Under the pieces are notes generated by a model. That model was not told where the DNA came from. It did no database searches and was given only the letters and a program-made list of their open reading frames with translations. DNA of 64,000 nucleotides. Origin: Marinobacter oulmenensis. Its GTDB lineage: Bacteria; Pseudomonadota; Gammaproteobacteria; Pseudomonadales; Oleiphilaceae. Numbering within the stretch: the stretch's first letter is position 1; each line of letters opens with the position of its first letter. The stretch is taken from the NCBI RefSeq assembly GCF_014201735.1, contig NZ_JACHFE010000007.1, forward strand, positions 122,718 to 186,717, in the 5' to 3' direction. Of this stretch, positions 16,893-25,559 are shown piece by piece. Made by a program: the position numbers and the translations under genes.

Positions 16893-18082
16893 GATTCAGC
16901 CTGCAGTGCCCGCAGCCGGGCTCTTGCGTATTCCGTCAGCGATTCCGACAGCCCGGGCATGGTAGCGGCCTGGGCATAAGCCCGAACGGCACTGCGGGTG
17001 CGCCCGCCGGACTCCAGCGCAATCGCCAGCCCCAGCCACCAGGCCGCCCGGCTGTCGTCATAGGCAATGAGTTCAGACCAGTGGCCGGCAGACAATTCCG
17101 CCTGCCCGGCCTGTTGTAACAGCGTGGCGAGGGTGACCCGGTATTCGACATGGCCATCCACCGGCGGCACCCGGCTCTCCAGCGTGGCAACAGCCTGCGC
17201 CAGATCGCCCAGGGCCAGCTGCGCCCTCGCCCTCAGCAGCCTTAACCCGGCATGTTCAACGGTCACGGATTCCGGCAGCCAGGTGAGCGCCCGCTCCGGA
17301 CTGTCCTGCACCAGCATTTCCCGGGCAAAAATTTCCCGGCTGCCCGGGGCGGCCTGACGGGCAGTAATAACTTCCAGCCGCCGCTCCGCGTCCAGGGTAC
17401 GGCCACTGGCCAGCAGTTCTTTCAGTTCCTTCCGGGTTCGACGGTCGATGGCCTCCGGCGTTTCCCGTTGCTGTTTAACCTCGGCAATCGGCTGCGACGT
17501 TTCCTTTTCGCCCGTCGGAGGGAACTCCGGTTCACCCGTCTCGGTTGGCTGATCGGAATTCCGGACCACGGCAACCGGCTCCGGGTCTGGTTCGGCACTG
17601 GCCGGTGTCTGCCGGGGCTCTGGCTGCGGAGCCGGCGCTGTCTTCGGGACCTCTGCCGGTACGGCTTTCGGGGGCTGCCCGGCTACCGGCTCCGGCGCAC
17701 GCTTTTCTTCGGATGAAGATAGTGCCACTTGCGGGTTTATCGGCTGCTCATTCGCAGCCTTTTCCGGTTCCGGTTTCTGTGCCGCCGGGACCGGAGGTTC
17801 CTCAGTTACCGTTTCGACCTCAGGCGCCGCGGTTGTCCTGGCGGATTCGGCCGGGGCGGTTTCCTGTGCCACATTGCCGTCGCCCGGAACCGTCTGATCT
17901 CCGGGGCCGATCAGAAACCACCACAGGGCCCCTGAACCGGCAACCAACAGCACAATCACAAGAACCACCAGAGGCAGTCGGCTGCGGGGCGCATGAACAG
18001 ACTGGCCAGTGTAGGCACCCGATACCGTCGGTTGCTGCTGGCGCTGTTCGGCGGCCCTCAGGGCATCATTCAGCAGGCTCAT
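16889..18082 (-). CDS. mshN: MSHA biogenesis protein MshN
   Basis: 397 residues. The order is a short cytoplasmic N-terminus (MSLLNDALRAAEQRQQQ, a typical MshN/ExeB opening), one membrane helix at about 37-55 (LVVLVIVLLVAGSGALWWFLIG), a long Pro/Glu/Ala-rich linker to about 200, and a C-terminal TPR-like domain (about 215-395). The linker could cross the periplasmic peptidoglycan. Role in the family: links the ATPase MshM and the secretin complex. Confidence 0.92.
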   Translation of the reverse strand: MSLLNDALRAAEQRQQQPTVSGAYTGQSVHAPRSRLPLVVLVIVLLVAGSGALWWFLIGPGDQTVPGDGNVAQETAPAESARTTAAPEVETVTEEPPVPAAQKPEPEKAANEQPINPQVALSSSEEKRAPEPVAGQPPKAVPAEVPKTAPAPQPEPRQTPASAEPDPEPVAVVRNSDQPTETGEPEFPPTGEKETSQPIAEVKQQRETPEAIDRRTRKELKELLASGRTLDAERRLEVITARQAAPGSREIFAREMLVQDSPERALTWLPESVTVEHAGLRLLRARAQLALGDLAQAVATLESRVPPVDGHVEYRVTLATLLQQAGQAELSAGHWSELIAYDDSRAAWWLGLAIALESGGRTRSAVRAYAQAATMPGLSESLTEYARARLRALQAES

Positions 18083-18918
18083 AGCCAGCCCCCCAACGCT
18101 CCGACGGATCGGGCGCTTTCAGTATCACGAACCGCCTGCAGGACATGCTTGCGTGCCACACGCTGATCGCCCCGACCCCAGGCCGCCAGCAGGGCCTTAT
18201 GGGCCAGCACGTTGACCAGCCGGGGAATGCCACCGGACGCTTTGGAAATCACCCGGAGCGCCGATGGGGTAAACAGGTCAGCGCCGTTATAACCGGCCTG
18301 AGTCAGGCGATGGCGGATATACTGGCTGACCGATTGACGGTTGAGTGGCCGCAGCCGGGTCTGGAAGGTGATCCGCTGGCGAAGCTGGCGCAGGCTGTCC
18401 TGCCCGAGCGCCACGTCCAGCTCCGGTTGCCCGAACAGGACCACCTGCAGCAGGCGGGTGCTTTCCGTTTCCAGATTGGTCAGCAGACGCAAAGCCTCAA
18501 TGGTTTCTTCCGGCATGGCCTGGGCTTCGTCGATCACCAGCACCACCGGTTTCTGCTCCATGGCCAGCTCAATCAGCCACTGGTTCAGGGCTTTCAGAAC
18601 CTGATGCACATTCGCGCACTGGCTCACGTCCACCCCCAGTTCCTCGGCCACAGCCTCGTAAAGCGTATCGGCAGGCAGTCCGGGGTTGGGGATGTAGGCG
18701 GTGTGGGCTTCCTTGTCCAGTTCGTTGAGCAGCAAACGGCACAACAGTGTTTTGCCGGTACCCACCTCGCCAGTGACTTTGATGAAGCCTTCCTTCTGGC
18801 GCAGGGCCACCAGCAGCAACTCCAGGGATTCGGAGTGGCTCGGCGCCCGCAGGAAGTAGCGGGTGTTGGGCGTCAGTGCAAACGGTGCTTCCTGCAGTCC
18901 AAAATGACTCTCGTACAT
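18079..18918 (-). CDS. mshM: MSHA AAA+ ATPase MshM (ExeA-like)
   Basis: 279 residues. Starts [18 protein letters not shown], the hallmark opening of ExeA/MshM proteins, followed by Walker A GEVGTGKT (50-57), Walker B VVLVIDEAQAM and a sensor region (LLTNLETESTRLLQVVLFGQPEL). ExeA-type ATPases act with an ExeB-like partner to help secretin multimers pass peptidoglycan; MshN is that partner here. No C-terminal peptidoglycan-binding domain is present. Confidence 0.95.
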   Translation of the reverse strand: MYESHFGLQEAPFALTPNTRYFLRAPSHSESLELLLVALRQKEGFIKVTGEVGTGKTLLCRLLLNELDKEAHTAYIPNPGLPADTLYEAVAEELGVDVSQCANVHQVLKALNQWLIELAMEQKPVVLVIDEAQAMPEETIEALRLLTNLETESTRLLQVVLFGQPELDVALGQDSLRQLRQRITFQTRLRPLNRQSVSQYIRHRLTQAGYNGADLFTPSALRVISKASGGIPRLVNVLAHKALLAAWGRGDQRVARKHVLQAVRDTESARSVGALGGWL

Positions 18919-20642
18919 CAGCGGGCGTCAGCCTCGGGTTGCGGTTTCACCGATTCCGGGGAGTTCAGCAACTCACGCAGCACATTCATCCGTTCGCGAC
19001 TGGCCTGGATATCGGCCCGCATCTGGTCGCTGCTGGCAACTACCGGGCGCAACAGGATCACCAGTTCGCTCTTGGTGCTCTGATAGTTACGCTGCTTGAA
19101 CGCTTCCCCGAGAAGCGGAATCTCACTGAAGAAAGGCACAGCGGCATTGTTGTCTTCAGTGGAATTCTGGATCAGACCACCAATCACCACAATCTGGCCA
19201 CTATCGGCGCGGATAACGCTGTCGGTTTCCCGCACGGTACTGCGTGCCAGCGGCAGGGTGACATCCCGCTCACCAATGGTAATCAGCTTCTGCTGGTCTT
19301 CCACCTCACTGACCGAGGGATGCACATGCAGGGTAATGGCGCCTTCTTCGGAGATCTGCGGCGTCACATCCAGGGAGATACCCGAGAAGAACGGGGTCAG
19401 TTCCACCGAGGTGGACGTGCTTTCGGTAACAGAGCCGGCGGTGGTGTCGTCGTCAAAGTCGATGTCCGTGACGAAGAACTCATCCGTCCCCACCTTGATC
19501 ACCGCTTTCTGGTTGTTGATGGTCGAAATGCGCGGGCTGGAGAGAATCTGGACATTGCCCTGTTCTCCCAGCAACTCAATCACCGCCGAGAAATTGCCTT
19601 CCCGGATGGTTGCGGAGAACAGGCCACCAATATCTGACGTCCGGATCGCCTGGCCGGCCAGGCTCTGGGCGGTAAAGTCCGCGGGCAGGCCATCGCTGGC
19701 GGTCACCGAGGAGCCTTCCTGCAGACCAGACCAGTCAATGCCCTGCTGGTAACCTTCATCCAGCGTAACTTCCAGAATCTTGGCCTCCAGTACCACCTGG
19801 CGCTGCATGATCAGCTCGGTGCGGCGCAGGTAATTCTCGACCATGTCGAGCTGCGACGTCTGGGCACGCACCATGACCAGGCCCGCGCCCGGATTGACGA
19901 CCACCTGGCCCCCATCGGCCGCAACGATCATGTTCAGGGCATCCCGGATGCTTTGCCAGAAGTCCGATTCGGTTTCAGTGGAGATGGCCGTACCAACGAG
20001 ATTCCGGGTCTCACCGGACTGGTTATCACTACCGGAACCGGAGCCGGAATCGTTGCTGCGGGCACTGCTGACCTGGCCGGAACTGACCCGGGTATCGGAG
20101 GTGCCACGACGTTTGAAATGCAGGTAATCGATGGGGAACAGTCGGGTCTGCACCTGATTGGCAGCAACCCGGAACAGGCGCCCGGAACGGGAGATATCCA
20201 GACCGTAGAGGTCCGCTGCGATATCCATCACCTCGGGCACGGACACGTCAGTCAAACGCAAATCAATGGTAGCGGCCACGTCGGGATGGACCACGACGTT
20301 GTAACGGGTGCCTTTGACCAGCGCGGCAAAAAAGCTGTCCGCAGGAATGCCATTCGCATTCACATCAAAGCGATCTTCCTGTTCACTGGCACCCGTTAGC
20401 GGAGGCAGCAACTGGCTACTGATGTCAGCGGCCGATGCATTCTCCGCTGGATTGGCGGTGCCACTCTGTGCCGATGCCGCTTCTGCCTCAGCCAGGGACT
20501 GATCAATCTGGTCCGCCACGTCGGTGGAAGTGGCTGTGCTGGTCCGCATCATCGGATTGTTGGCACAGGCGGTCAGCGTCAGCCCGAGGAGCACAGCGGT
20601 TAGCAGTCGGAGTCTGTTTTTCATGATTGGTTCGTCTGTCAT
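18918..20642 (-). CDS. mshL: MSHA outer-membrane secretin MshL
   Basis: Forms the outer-membrane pore through which the pilus passes. 574 residues. The N-terminus carries a lipoprotein signal (LLGLTLTAC, lipobox Cys), then a secretin/TonB short N-terminal domain ([20 protein letters not shown]), N1-like repeats, and the secretin core with [24 protein letters not shown] and VIGGLIQ signatures. The reading start overlaps the mshK stop as ATGA; an internal ATG at 20621 (MKNRLRLL) would give a more typical basic signal-peptide start, so either may be used. Confidence 0.95.
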   Translation of the reverse strand: MTDEPIMKNRLRLLTAVLLGLTLTACANNPMMRTSTATSTDVADQIDQSLAEAEAASAQSGTANPAENASAADISSQLLPPLTGASEQEDRFDVNANGIPADSFFAALVKGTRYNVVVHPDVAATIDLRLTDVSVPEVMDIAADLYGLDISRSGRLFRVAANQVQTRLFPIDYLHFKRRGTSDTRVSSGQVSSARSNDSGSGSGSDNQSGETRNLVGTAISTETESDFWQSIRDALNMIVAADGGQVVVNPGAGLVMVRAQTSQLDMVENYLRRTELIMQRQVVLEAKILEVTLDEGYQQGIDWSGLQEGSSVTASDGLPADFTAQSLAGQAIRTSDIGGLFSATIREGNFSAVIELLGEQGNVQILSSPRISTINNQKAVIKVGTDEFFVTDIDFDDDTTAGSVTESTSTSVELTPFFSGISLDVTPQISEEGAITLHVHPSVSEVEDQQKLITIGERDVTLPLARSTVRETDSVIRADSGQIVVIGGLIQNSTEDNNAAVPFFSEIPLLGEAFKQRNYQSTKSELVILLRPVVASSDQMRADIQASRERMNVLRELLNSPESVKPQPEADAR

Positions 20643-20968
20643 TGGCTTTTCCGCACCTGTGGCAACGTCTCGGGATACAGTACCCGGTATTGCCCCTGGT
20701 CGGTCACTTCCACTTTGTTCCGGTGAATTCGATGCACATGGATGCCGTCATAGCTCTCGCCTTCTTCCAGAGCGGTTCCCTCGATGACCGCCACACGCCG
20801 GTCACCAGCCAGCAGGATAGACCCCAGCGTAATCTTGCGCGGCGGCGCAACTTCTTTCCCGGGAGCCCTGGCGTCTGGCGGCCGGGTCGGGTCCTGCGCG
20901 GCCAGAACGCCAGTGCTGAGAACAAGACTCAGGCAGACAAGGACACAGCCCGCACTCTTCAGAAACAT
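20639..20968 (-). CDS. mshK: MSHA biogenesis protein MshK
   Basis: 109-residue periplasmic protein with a signal peptide ([25 protein letters not shown]). The mature part opens with DPTRPP and continues with [17 protein letters not shown] and YDGIHVHRI, the small beta domain shared by MshK and the GspC/PilP homology region. By analogy it would contact the secretin N-domains of MshL. Identification rests on position, size and these motifs. Confidence 0.87.
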   Translation of the reverse strand: MFLKSAGCVLVCLSLVLSTGVLAAQDPTRPPDARAPGKEVAPPRKITLGSILLAGDRRVAVIEGTALEEGESYDGIHVHRIHRNKVEVTDQGQYRVLYPETLPQVRKSQ

Positions 20969-20969
20969 G

Positions 20970-21650
20970 TCACACCCCCAACCAGGCAGCTTCCAGGCTC
21001 AACGTACGAACCCGAAGGGTCGCCTCTCCACTGGGCCAGTTACCGGCATCGTAGCTTAACTGCAGCCAGCCCAGGCGATCGTCCATACTCTCCAAAGCCT
21101 CCAGATAGACTTGTACGTCCGGATAACTGCCACGGATGGTGAGTTCAACATCATGGGCATAGAGCAGAGGTTCAGCGGTTTGTGCGTCTTCGTCCTGCTC
21201 GCCCGGTTGCGTCTCGAATACGGGCTGAGGAGAGAGCAACTCCAGGGATTGCAGCTCCAGCCCTTGCTGGGCCGCCAGCATGTCTCTGAGCAGCGCCACC
21301 ATTTCCCGGGGAGCGATCAACTGGTCCGTGGTCTCGGCGATCTGGCGATCAAGCCGGGCCAGGCGATCCCTGCGGGCGTCCAGTCGCCGGCGCAGCTCAG
21401 CCGATGGGTCGGTGGCCAGCTGTTGCTGGAGGGACTGCTGCTCGGAGATCAGGGCATCGCGGTTATCTGACAGGGTGCCGATTTCCCGGTTCAATTGCTG
21501 TCGCTCGACCAGTGAAGGCGCGACCAGCAGTTCCCACCCCATAAGGACCACCAGAACACAGGCGGTCACCAGGATCAGTGTGCGCTCGCGGACCGGGCGA
21601 TCGTCATACCAGACAGCACCCGCCGCCAGCCTGTCACGAAGTTTAGTCAT
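20970..21650 (-). CDS. mshJ: MSHA biogenesis protein MshJ (PilO/GspM-like)
   Basis: 226 residues: a short cytoplasmic tail, one membrane helix (TLILVTACVLVVLMGWELLV, about 24-43), a long coiled coil (to about 110) and a ferredoxin-like periplasmic domain (DVELTIRGSYPDVQVYLEALESM). This is the PilO/GspM architecture of the alignment subcomplex. The ATG at 21650 overlaps the preceding gene by eight bases and has GGAGG seven bases upstream; a longer reading to 21716 lacks this support. Confidence 0.88.
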   Translation of the reverse strand: MTKLRDRLAAGAVWYDDRPVRERTLILVTACVLVVLMGWELLVAPSLVERQQLNREIGTLSDNRDALISEQQSLQQQLATDPSAELRRRLDARRDRLARLDRQIAETTDQLIAPREMVALLRDMLAAQQGLELQSLELLSPQPVFETQPGEQDEDAQTAEPLLYAHDVELTIRGSYPDVQVYLEALESMDDRLGWLQLSYDAGNWPSGEATLRVRTLSLEAAWLGV

Positions 21651-22266
21651 CGCGGCCCTCCCCTGCCGGTGTGGTCGACAGGTGGAACCCGACCCACTCC
21701 GCCGAAGGCTCCTCATCCCCGGGCCGCCTCAACCGGAAATCCCGGAAGGTCTCCCCGGCAAAGACAGGCTCTTCGCCCAGGCGCTGGAGGTAGTCGGGAA
21801 CCCTTTTGGCAGCGTAGGTTCTGCCTCTGAGCGACAGGGAATGGGGGGCAGATTCCAGAGAGATGGAAGTCAGCCACAGATCTTCCGGCACCTGCCGGGC
21901 AAGGGCCGCTAGCCGGCCGGAAAATCCAGAGTGATTGTCATTGGCCAGAGTCTCCACCCGGTCCAGCAGGCGCTGGCGCCGGGACAGGGTATCAGCAACC
22001 CGTTTCAGGGCGGCCTGGAGTTCCGGGTCCGGCTGCCGTGCATCCACCTGTTCAGACAGCTGTTGCACCGAGGCCTGAAGCCCGGCATTGCGTTGCTCCA
22101 TGTTGACCACCCGCTCCGCCAACTGACGACTCTGCCATTCCCCGTACCCGGCGATGCCCAGAATCATGAGCAGGAAGACCGCCACCAGTGCGAGTGCGGC
22201 TCCTGCGGTCAGCCGCTGTTGCCGGGGACGGAGCTCTGCGGTGTAGAGATTGACCTGCTGTTTCAT
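21643..22266 (-). CDS. PilN-like MSHA alignment protein (MshI2)
   Basis: 207 residues starting MKQQVNLYTAELRP, the typical PilN opening (conserved NLY segment). One membrane helix (LTAGAALALVAVFLLMILGIAGY), a coiled coil and a periplasmic ferredoxin-like domain (PEDLWLTSISLESAPHSLSLRGRTY) follow. In PilMNO-type systems this protein binds the PilM-like partner through its N-terminal tail; here that partner would be MshI. Some annotations call it MshI2. Its start overlaps the mshI stop by four bases. Confidence 0.85.
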   Translation of the reverse strand: MKQQVNLYTAELRPRQQRLTAGAALALVAVFLLMILGIAGYGEWQSRQLAERVVNMEQRNAGLQASVQQLSEQVDARQPDPELQAALKRVADTLSRRQRLLDRVETLANDNHSGFSGRLAALARQVPEDLWLTSISLESAPHSLSLRGRTYAAKRVPDYLQRLGEEPVFAGETFRDFRLRRPGDEEPSAEWVGFHLSTTPAGEGRDD

Positions 22267-23198
22267 TCCGCCAGCCCCTTATCCCCCGGAGCGAGCGCAG
22301 CACTCCAGGCGGGCAGGCACCGGCTGTCGATTGGCTGTTCGCGGCCAAAGGCCGACCAGTCCGGCACATCAATGCTCGCAGCCATATAAGAGGAGAGCAT
22401 GGAGGCCAGAGGCAACACTGAATCCCTCGCCACCAGCCGGATGGCGGAAGGAGGCGCCTGGCCGAGCTGGCTCTCGAAATAATCCACTGACCGCTGCATT
22501 TCCAGGGCCAGGGATTGCACCGCGTTTTCCTGTCGGGATGCGTCCTGCAGGTCCTCATAGGACAGCTCAAGACGACGGGAGAGGTACAGTGTCTCGCCAC
22601 GACAGACAACCATCTGCCCATAGCGGTCACGCAAATGAACCAGACCGACGCCACGACCCTGGGGATCCAGACCGGCAGCAAAGTTACGCAGGGCGAGCTC
22701 CGCGATGTCGATACGCTCAAGCACCAGCGAAGCGCCATTCACCAGTTCGACCAGTTCCTGGACCAGGGATTTGCGGGTGGCCACCAGGTTGACCAGCGGG
22801 CCACGGCCCCGACTAGCATCTTCCGGAAACGCAAAGACATCCGAGACCGCATCCCGGGGATCAAAATCCAGAAAATCCTTGAGCTTCCATTTCAGGGCAT
22901 CAGGCAGTTCACTGTCCTCAAGCCCTTCCGGACGCTCAAGCTGAAACACCTGATACTGATCGATAGGCAACACGAGAACGGCCGGCGCACCGGACCAGCC
23001 CTGCTCCTCAACCAGTTGCTCCAGGACTTTCTGCCGCTTGGCTGGCAGGCATTCAGCGAAACCCAGATCCTGTTTTTGCTGACCACCGGAAACCGCCCAG
23101 GCGATCCCATCCGGCCGTACTTCCAGACAGACACTGGTGACAGGGGCGCGGGAACGGAAAAGGCGGGTAATGGAATGTAGGGCAGAGATCAGGACCAT
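22263..23198 (-). CDS. mshI: MSHA biogenesis protein MshI (PilM-like)
   Basis: First gene of the MSHA operon; 311 residues with an actin-like (PilM/GspL cytoplasmic) fold. Landmarks are TSVCLEVRPDGIAWAVSG near the start and the GVGLVHLRDRYGQMVVCRG nucleotide-site-like segment. I chose the ATG at 23198 because AAGGA lies five bases upstream; the frame is open to 23255 without a comparable site. No strong promoter was found in the roughly 150 bases between this start and the ssb terminator. mshH, found at this end of Vibrio loci, is not next to it. Confidence 0.88.
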   Translation of the reverse strand: MVLISALHSITRLFRSRAPVTSVCLEVRPDGIAWAVSGGQQKQDLGFAECLPAKRQKVLEQLVEEQGWSGAPAVLVLPIDQYQVFQLERPEGLEDSELPDALKWKLKDFLDFDPRDAVSDVFAFPEDASRGRGPLVNLVATRKSLVQELVELVNGASLVLERIDIAELALRNFAAGLDPQGRGVGLVHLRDRYGQMVVCRGETLYLSRRLELSYEDLQDASRQENAVQSLALEMQRSVDYFESQLGQAPPSAIRLVARDSVLPLASMLSSYMAASIDVPDWSAFGREQPIDSRCLPAWSAALAPGDKGLAE

Positions 23199-23350
23199 GA
23201 TTTCCTTGGGGATGTCCGGGTACTGTACCCCTGATAATGATGGGGCCACCAACAACGGGAATGCTTACATCGATTTACATCATAGGTGAAAAAGTAAATC
23301 CAACTCCACGTTTTTTGACGGATTTCACTGACATTTTGCAATATATCAAT

Positions 23351-23382
23351 AAAAAGCCCATGCGGGACAGCACGGGCTTTTT
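23351..23382 (-). terminator. ssb intrinsic terminator
   Basis: AAAAAGCCCATGC and GCACGGGCTTTTT form a 13-base stem with one mismatch around GGGACA. T tracts lie on both strands, so it could also block opposite transcription. It lies 32 bases after the ssb stop and separates ssb from the MSHA operon. Confidence 0.9.
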
Positions 23383-23413
23383 ATTGGGGGCACATCACTT
23401 CCAGAACGGTGTC

Positions 23414-23959
23414 TTAGAAGGGAATGTCGTCGTCAAAATCATCAATCGGCTCCGGCATTCCACCGGACGGCTGCCCCGAAGGCTGGCCACCACCATAACC
23501 ACCAGACGGCGCACCCTGGTCCTGGGGCTGCTGTTGCGGTGGCGCATTATACTGGCCCTGCTGTTGGGGGCGGCCCTGGGGCGCGCCCTGGTTCATGCCA
23601 CCTTCGCCGGCGCCACGGGAGTCCAGCATCTGCATCTGGCCATTGATGTCCACCACAATCTCGGTGGTGTAACGGTCCTGACCATCCTGGCCCTGCCACT
23701 TGCGGGTCTGCAGGCGGCCTTCGATATAGACCTTCGAGCCTTTGCGAAGGTACTGGCCAGCCACTTCGGCAATTTTGCCGAACATCACCACCCGGTGCCA
23801 TTCTGTCTTGGGCACCAGTTGTCCGGTCTGACGATCCTTGTAGCTTTCATCAGTGGCAAGATTCAGGTTCACCACCGCGTTACCGTTCGGTGTGTAACGG
23901 GTATCGGGGTCCTGCCCCAGATTACCGATAAGAATTACCTTATTTACGCCTCGTGCCAT
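23414..23959 (-). CDS. ssb: Single-stranded DNA-binding protein
   Basis: Binds ssDNA in replication, repair and recombination. 181 residues. The OB fold begins [26 protein letters not shown] and includes [33 protein letters not shown] Gly/Gln/Pro-rich linker with runs such as [15 protein letters not shown] leads to the acidic tip DDFDDDIPF that recruits partner proteins. GGAG lies 7-8 bases before the ATG. It follows a transporter gene on the same strand and is near uvrA. Confidence 0.97.
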   Translation of the reverse strand: MARGVNKVILIGNLGQDPDTRYTPNGNAVVNLNLATDESYKDRQTGQLVPKTEWHRVVMFGKIAEVAGQYLRKGSKVYIEGRLQTRKWQGQDGQDRYTTEIVVDINGQMQMLDSRGAGEGGMNQGAPQGRPQQQGQYNAPPQQQPQDQGAPSGGYGGGQPSGQPSGGMPEPIDDFDDDIPF

Positions 23960-24017
23960 AGTCCACTCCGATGATCTCTTTTGCCGGACACCCGCGGTCC
24001 ATGCAAGCATCCTGTGT

Positions 24018-25388
24018 TTAAGAACTGTTACCCTGCCGCACAAACTCAAAGTGCGCAAGCTGATCTTCGCTAAAATCCTGACGGTCCACTTTCAGGTAGG
24101 CGGTTGCAGCTTCTTCCACAATCACCACATCCTGCACTCCCGGCAGACGCCGGAGGCAGGCATCCATGTCATCCAGGCTGGTCCCCAACGTTTCACGAAG
24201 CCTGACCACCAGGCTGGTGGTATAACTGGGAGCCGGCATGGAGAGCGCCACCAGCAGCCACAGGGACAGCCCGCCAGCCATCAGCCACAACACACCTTCC
24301 ACACCAAACGTCTGCAGAAGGTAACCGCCAAGTGCGCCACCGAGGAACGCGCCAAAGAACTGGGAGGTGGAATAGACCCCCATCGCGGTGCCCTTACTGG
24401 CGGCTGGCGCTTCTTTGCTGATCAGCGATGGCAGGCTGGCCTCCAGCAGGTTGAAAGCCATGAAAAACAGGAAAAGCACACCCCAGGCCGCCCACAGGCT
24501 GTTGCCGACACCGGTCAAAGCCACCGCCGCCAGCGCCAGAAGCGCAATGGCTGAACACAGCACCGGTTTCATTTTCCGTTTTTTCTCACCGACAATGATA
24601 AACGGCACCATGGCGAAGAACGACGTGACCATAACCGTCAGGTAGAACCACCAGTGAGATTGGCTCGCCAGCCGCAGTTGATCCTGCAGCATGGTCGGAA
24701 AAACCAGGAACAGGGACGTCAGGGCGAAATGCAGAGCAAAAATACCGAAATCCAGGCGTAGCAGCCGGCCATCGGTCAATACCCGGCCGAGCATTTCCCG
24801 CGCCGGATGGGTATCGGCACTGGCCTTCTGGGAATGCGGGGCCGGCACCACCCTGGCCACAACCAACAGCGCCACCAGCGCCAGCACCGAAGTCACATAG
24901 AAAATACCGGACAGCCCCCAGACCGCCCCCAGCATCGGGCCCAGGACCAGGGAAACCGAAAACGACAGGCCAATGGAGATGCCCACGGTCGCCATGGCTT
25001 TGGTGCGCTCTTCTTCACGGGTCAGATCACTGAGCAGCGCCATCAATACGCTGGCGATCGCACCCGCCCCCTGAAGAATCCGTCCGGCAATCACCACGTA
25101 TATGGAATCCGTGGATGCCGCCAGGAAGCTGCCGGCAGCAAACAGCAACAGGCCGATGTAAATCATGCGTTTCCGGCCAACCCGGTCGGAAAGCAGTCCG
25201 AACGGCACCTGCAGCACTGCCTGGCTCAGGCCATAGGCACCGATGGCCAGCCCCAGTAATGCCGGCGTTGCACCCTGAAGGTCGCGGCCCAGCAGCATGA
25301 ATACCGGCATCACCATAAACAGGCCGAGCATACGCATGGCGTATACCGAAGCCAGAGCTATTACAGAGCGTTGTTCTAGCGCGTTCAT
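24018..25388 (-). CDS. MFS transporter of the YajR type, with C-terminal YAM-like domain
   Basis: 456 residues. Twelve predicted membrane helices are present, with the MFS loop [16 protein letters not shown] between helices 2 and 3. After the last helix a soluble ferredoxin-like domain of about 65 residues ([26 protein letters not shown], then AYLKVDR) matches the YAM domain of E. coli YajR; this supports YajR over a generic drug-efflux name. Substrate unknown. The start at 25388 has AGG upstream. The gap to ssb is 58 bases, so cotranscription with ssb is possible. Confidence 0.9.
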   Translation of the reverse strand: MNALEQRSVIALASVYAMRMLGLFMVMPVFMLLGRDLQGATPALLGLAIGAYGLSQAVLQVPFGLLSDRVGRKRMIYIGLLLFAAGSFLAASTDSIYVVIAGRILQGAGAIASVLMALLSDLTREEERTKAMATVGISIGLSFSVSLVLGPMLGAVWGLSGIFYVTSVLALVALLVVARVVPAPHSQKASADTHPAREMLGRVLTDGRLLRLDFGIFALHFALTSLFLVFPTMLQDQLRLASQSHWWFYLTVMVTSFFAMVPFIIVGEKKRKMKPVLCSAIALLALAAVALTGVGNSLWAAWGVLFLFFMAFNLLEASLPSLISKEAPAASKGTAMGVYSTSQFFGAFLGGALGGYLLQTFGVEGVLWLMAGGLSLWLLVALSMPAPSYTTSLVVRLRETLGTSLDDMDACLRRLPGVQDVVIVEEAATAYLKVDRQDFSEDQLAHFEFVRQGNSS

Positions 25389-25527
25389 GCTTACCTGCGA
25401 ATAGACAATAATCAGCGAGTATCGGGGCGCGCATTGTAACAGATGCGCAGCCCCGGCGGGCACCGGCTGGCACACGGGTCCGTACAATCTGCCAGAGACG
25501 GTTTTAGCCGGGACTTGCCGAACACGA

Positions 25528-25533
25528 TATAAT
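25528..25533 (+). promoter_or_regulatory. -10 element of the uvrA promoter
   Basis: A perfect TATAAT lies 27 bases before the uvrA ATG. The -35 region at the proper distance is poor. No LexA-type CTGT-N8-ACAG palindrome was found in 25389-25559, unlike the shared uvrA-ssb SOS box of E. coli. Confidence 0.5.
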
Positions 25534-25559
25534 GGCGGTTTTTATCCAAGCGAGGTGTT

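Noticed and set aside
25389..25559. LexA (SOS) box in the uvrA upstream region
   Set aside because: Looked for CTGT-N8-ACAG and near variants on both strands; none with acceptable arms was seen.
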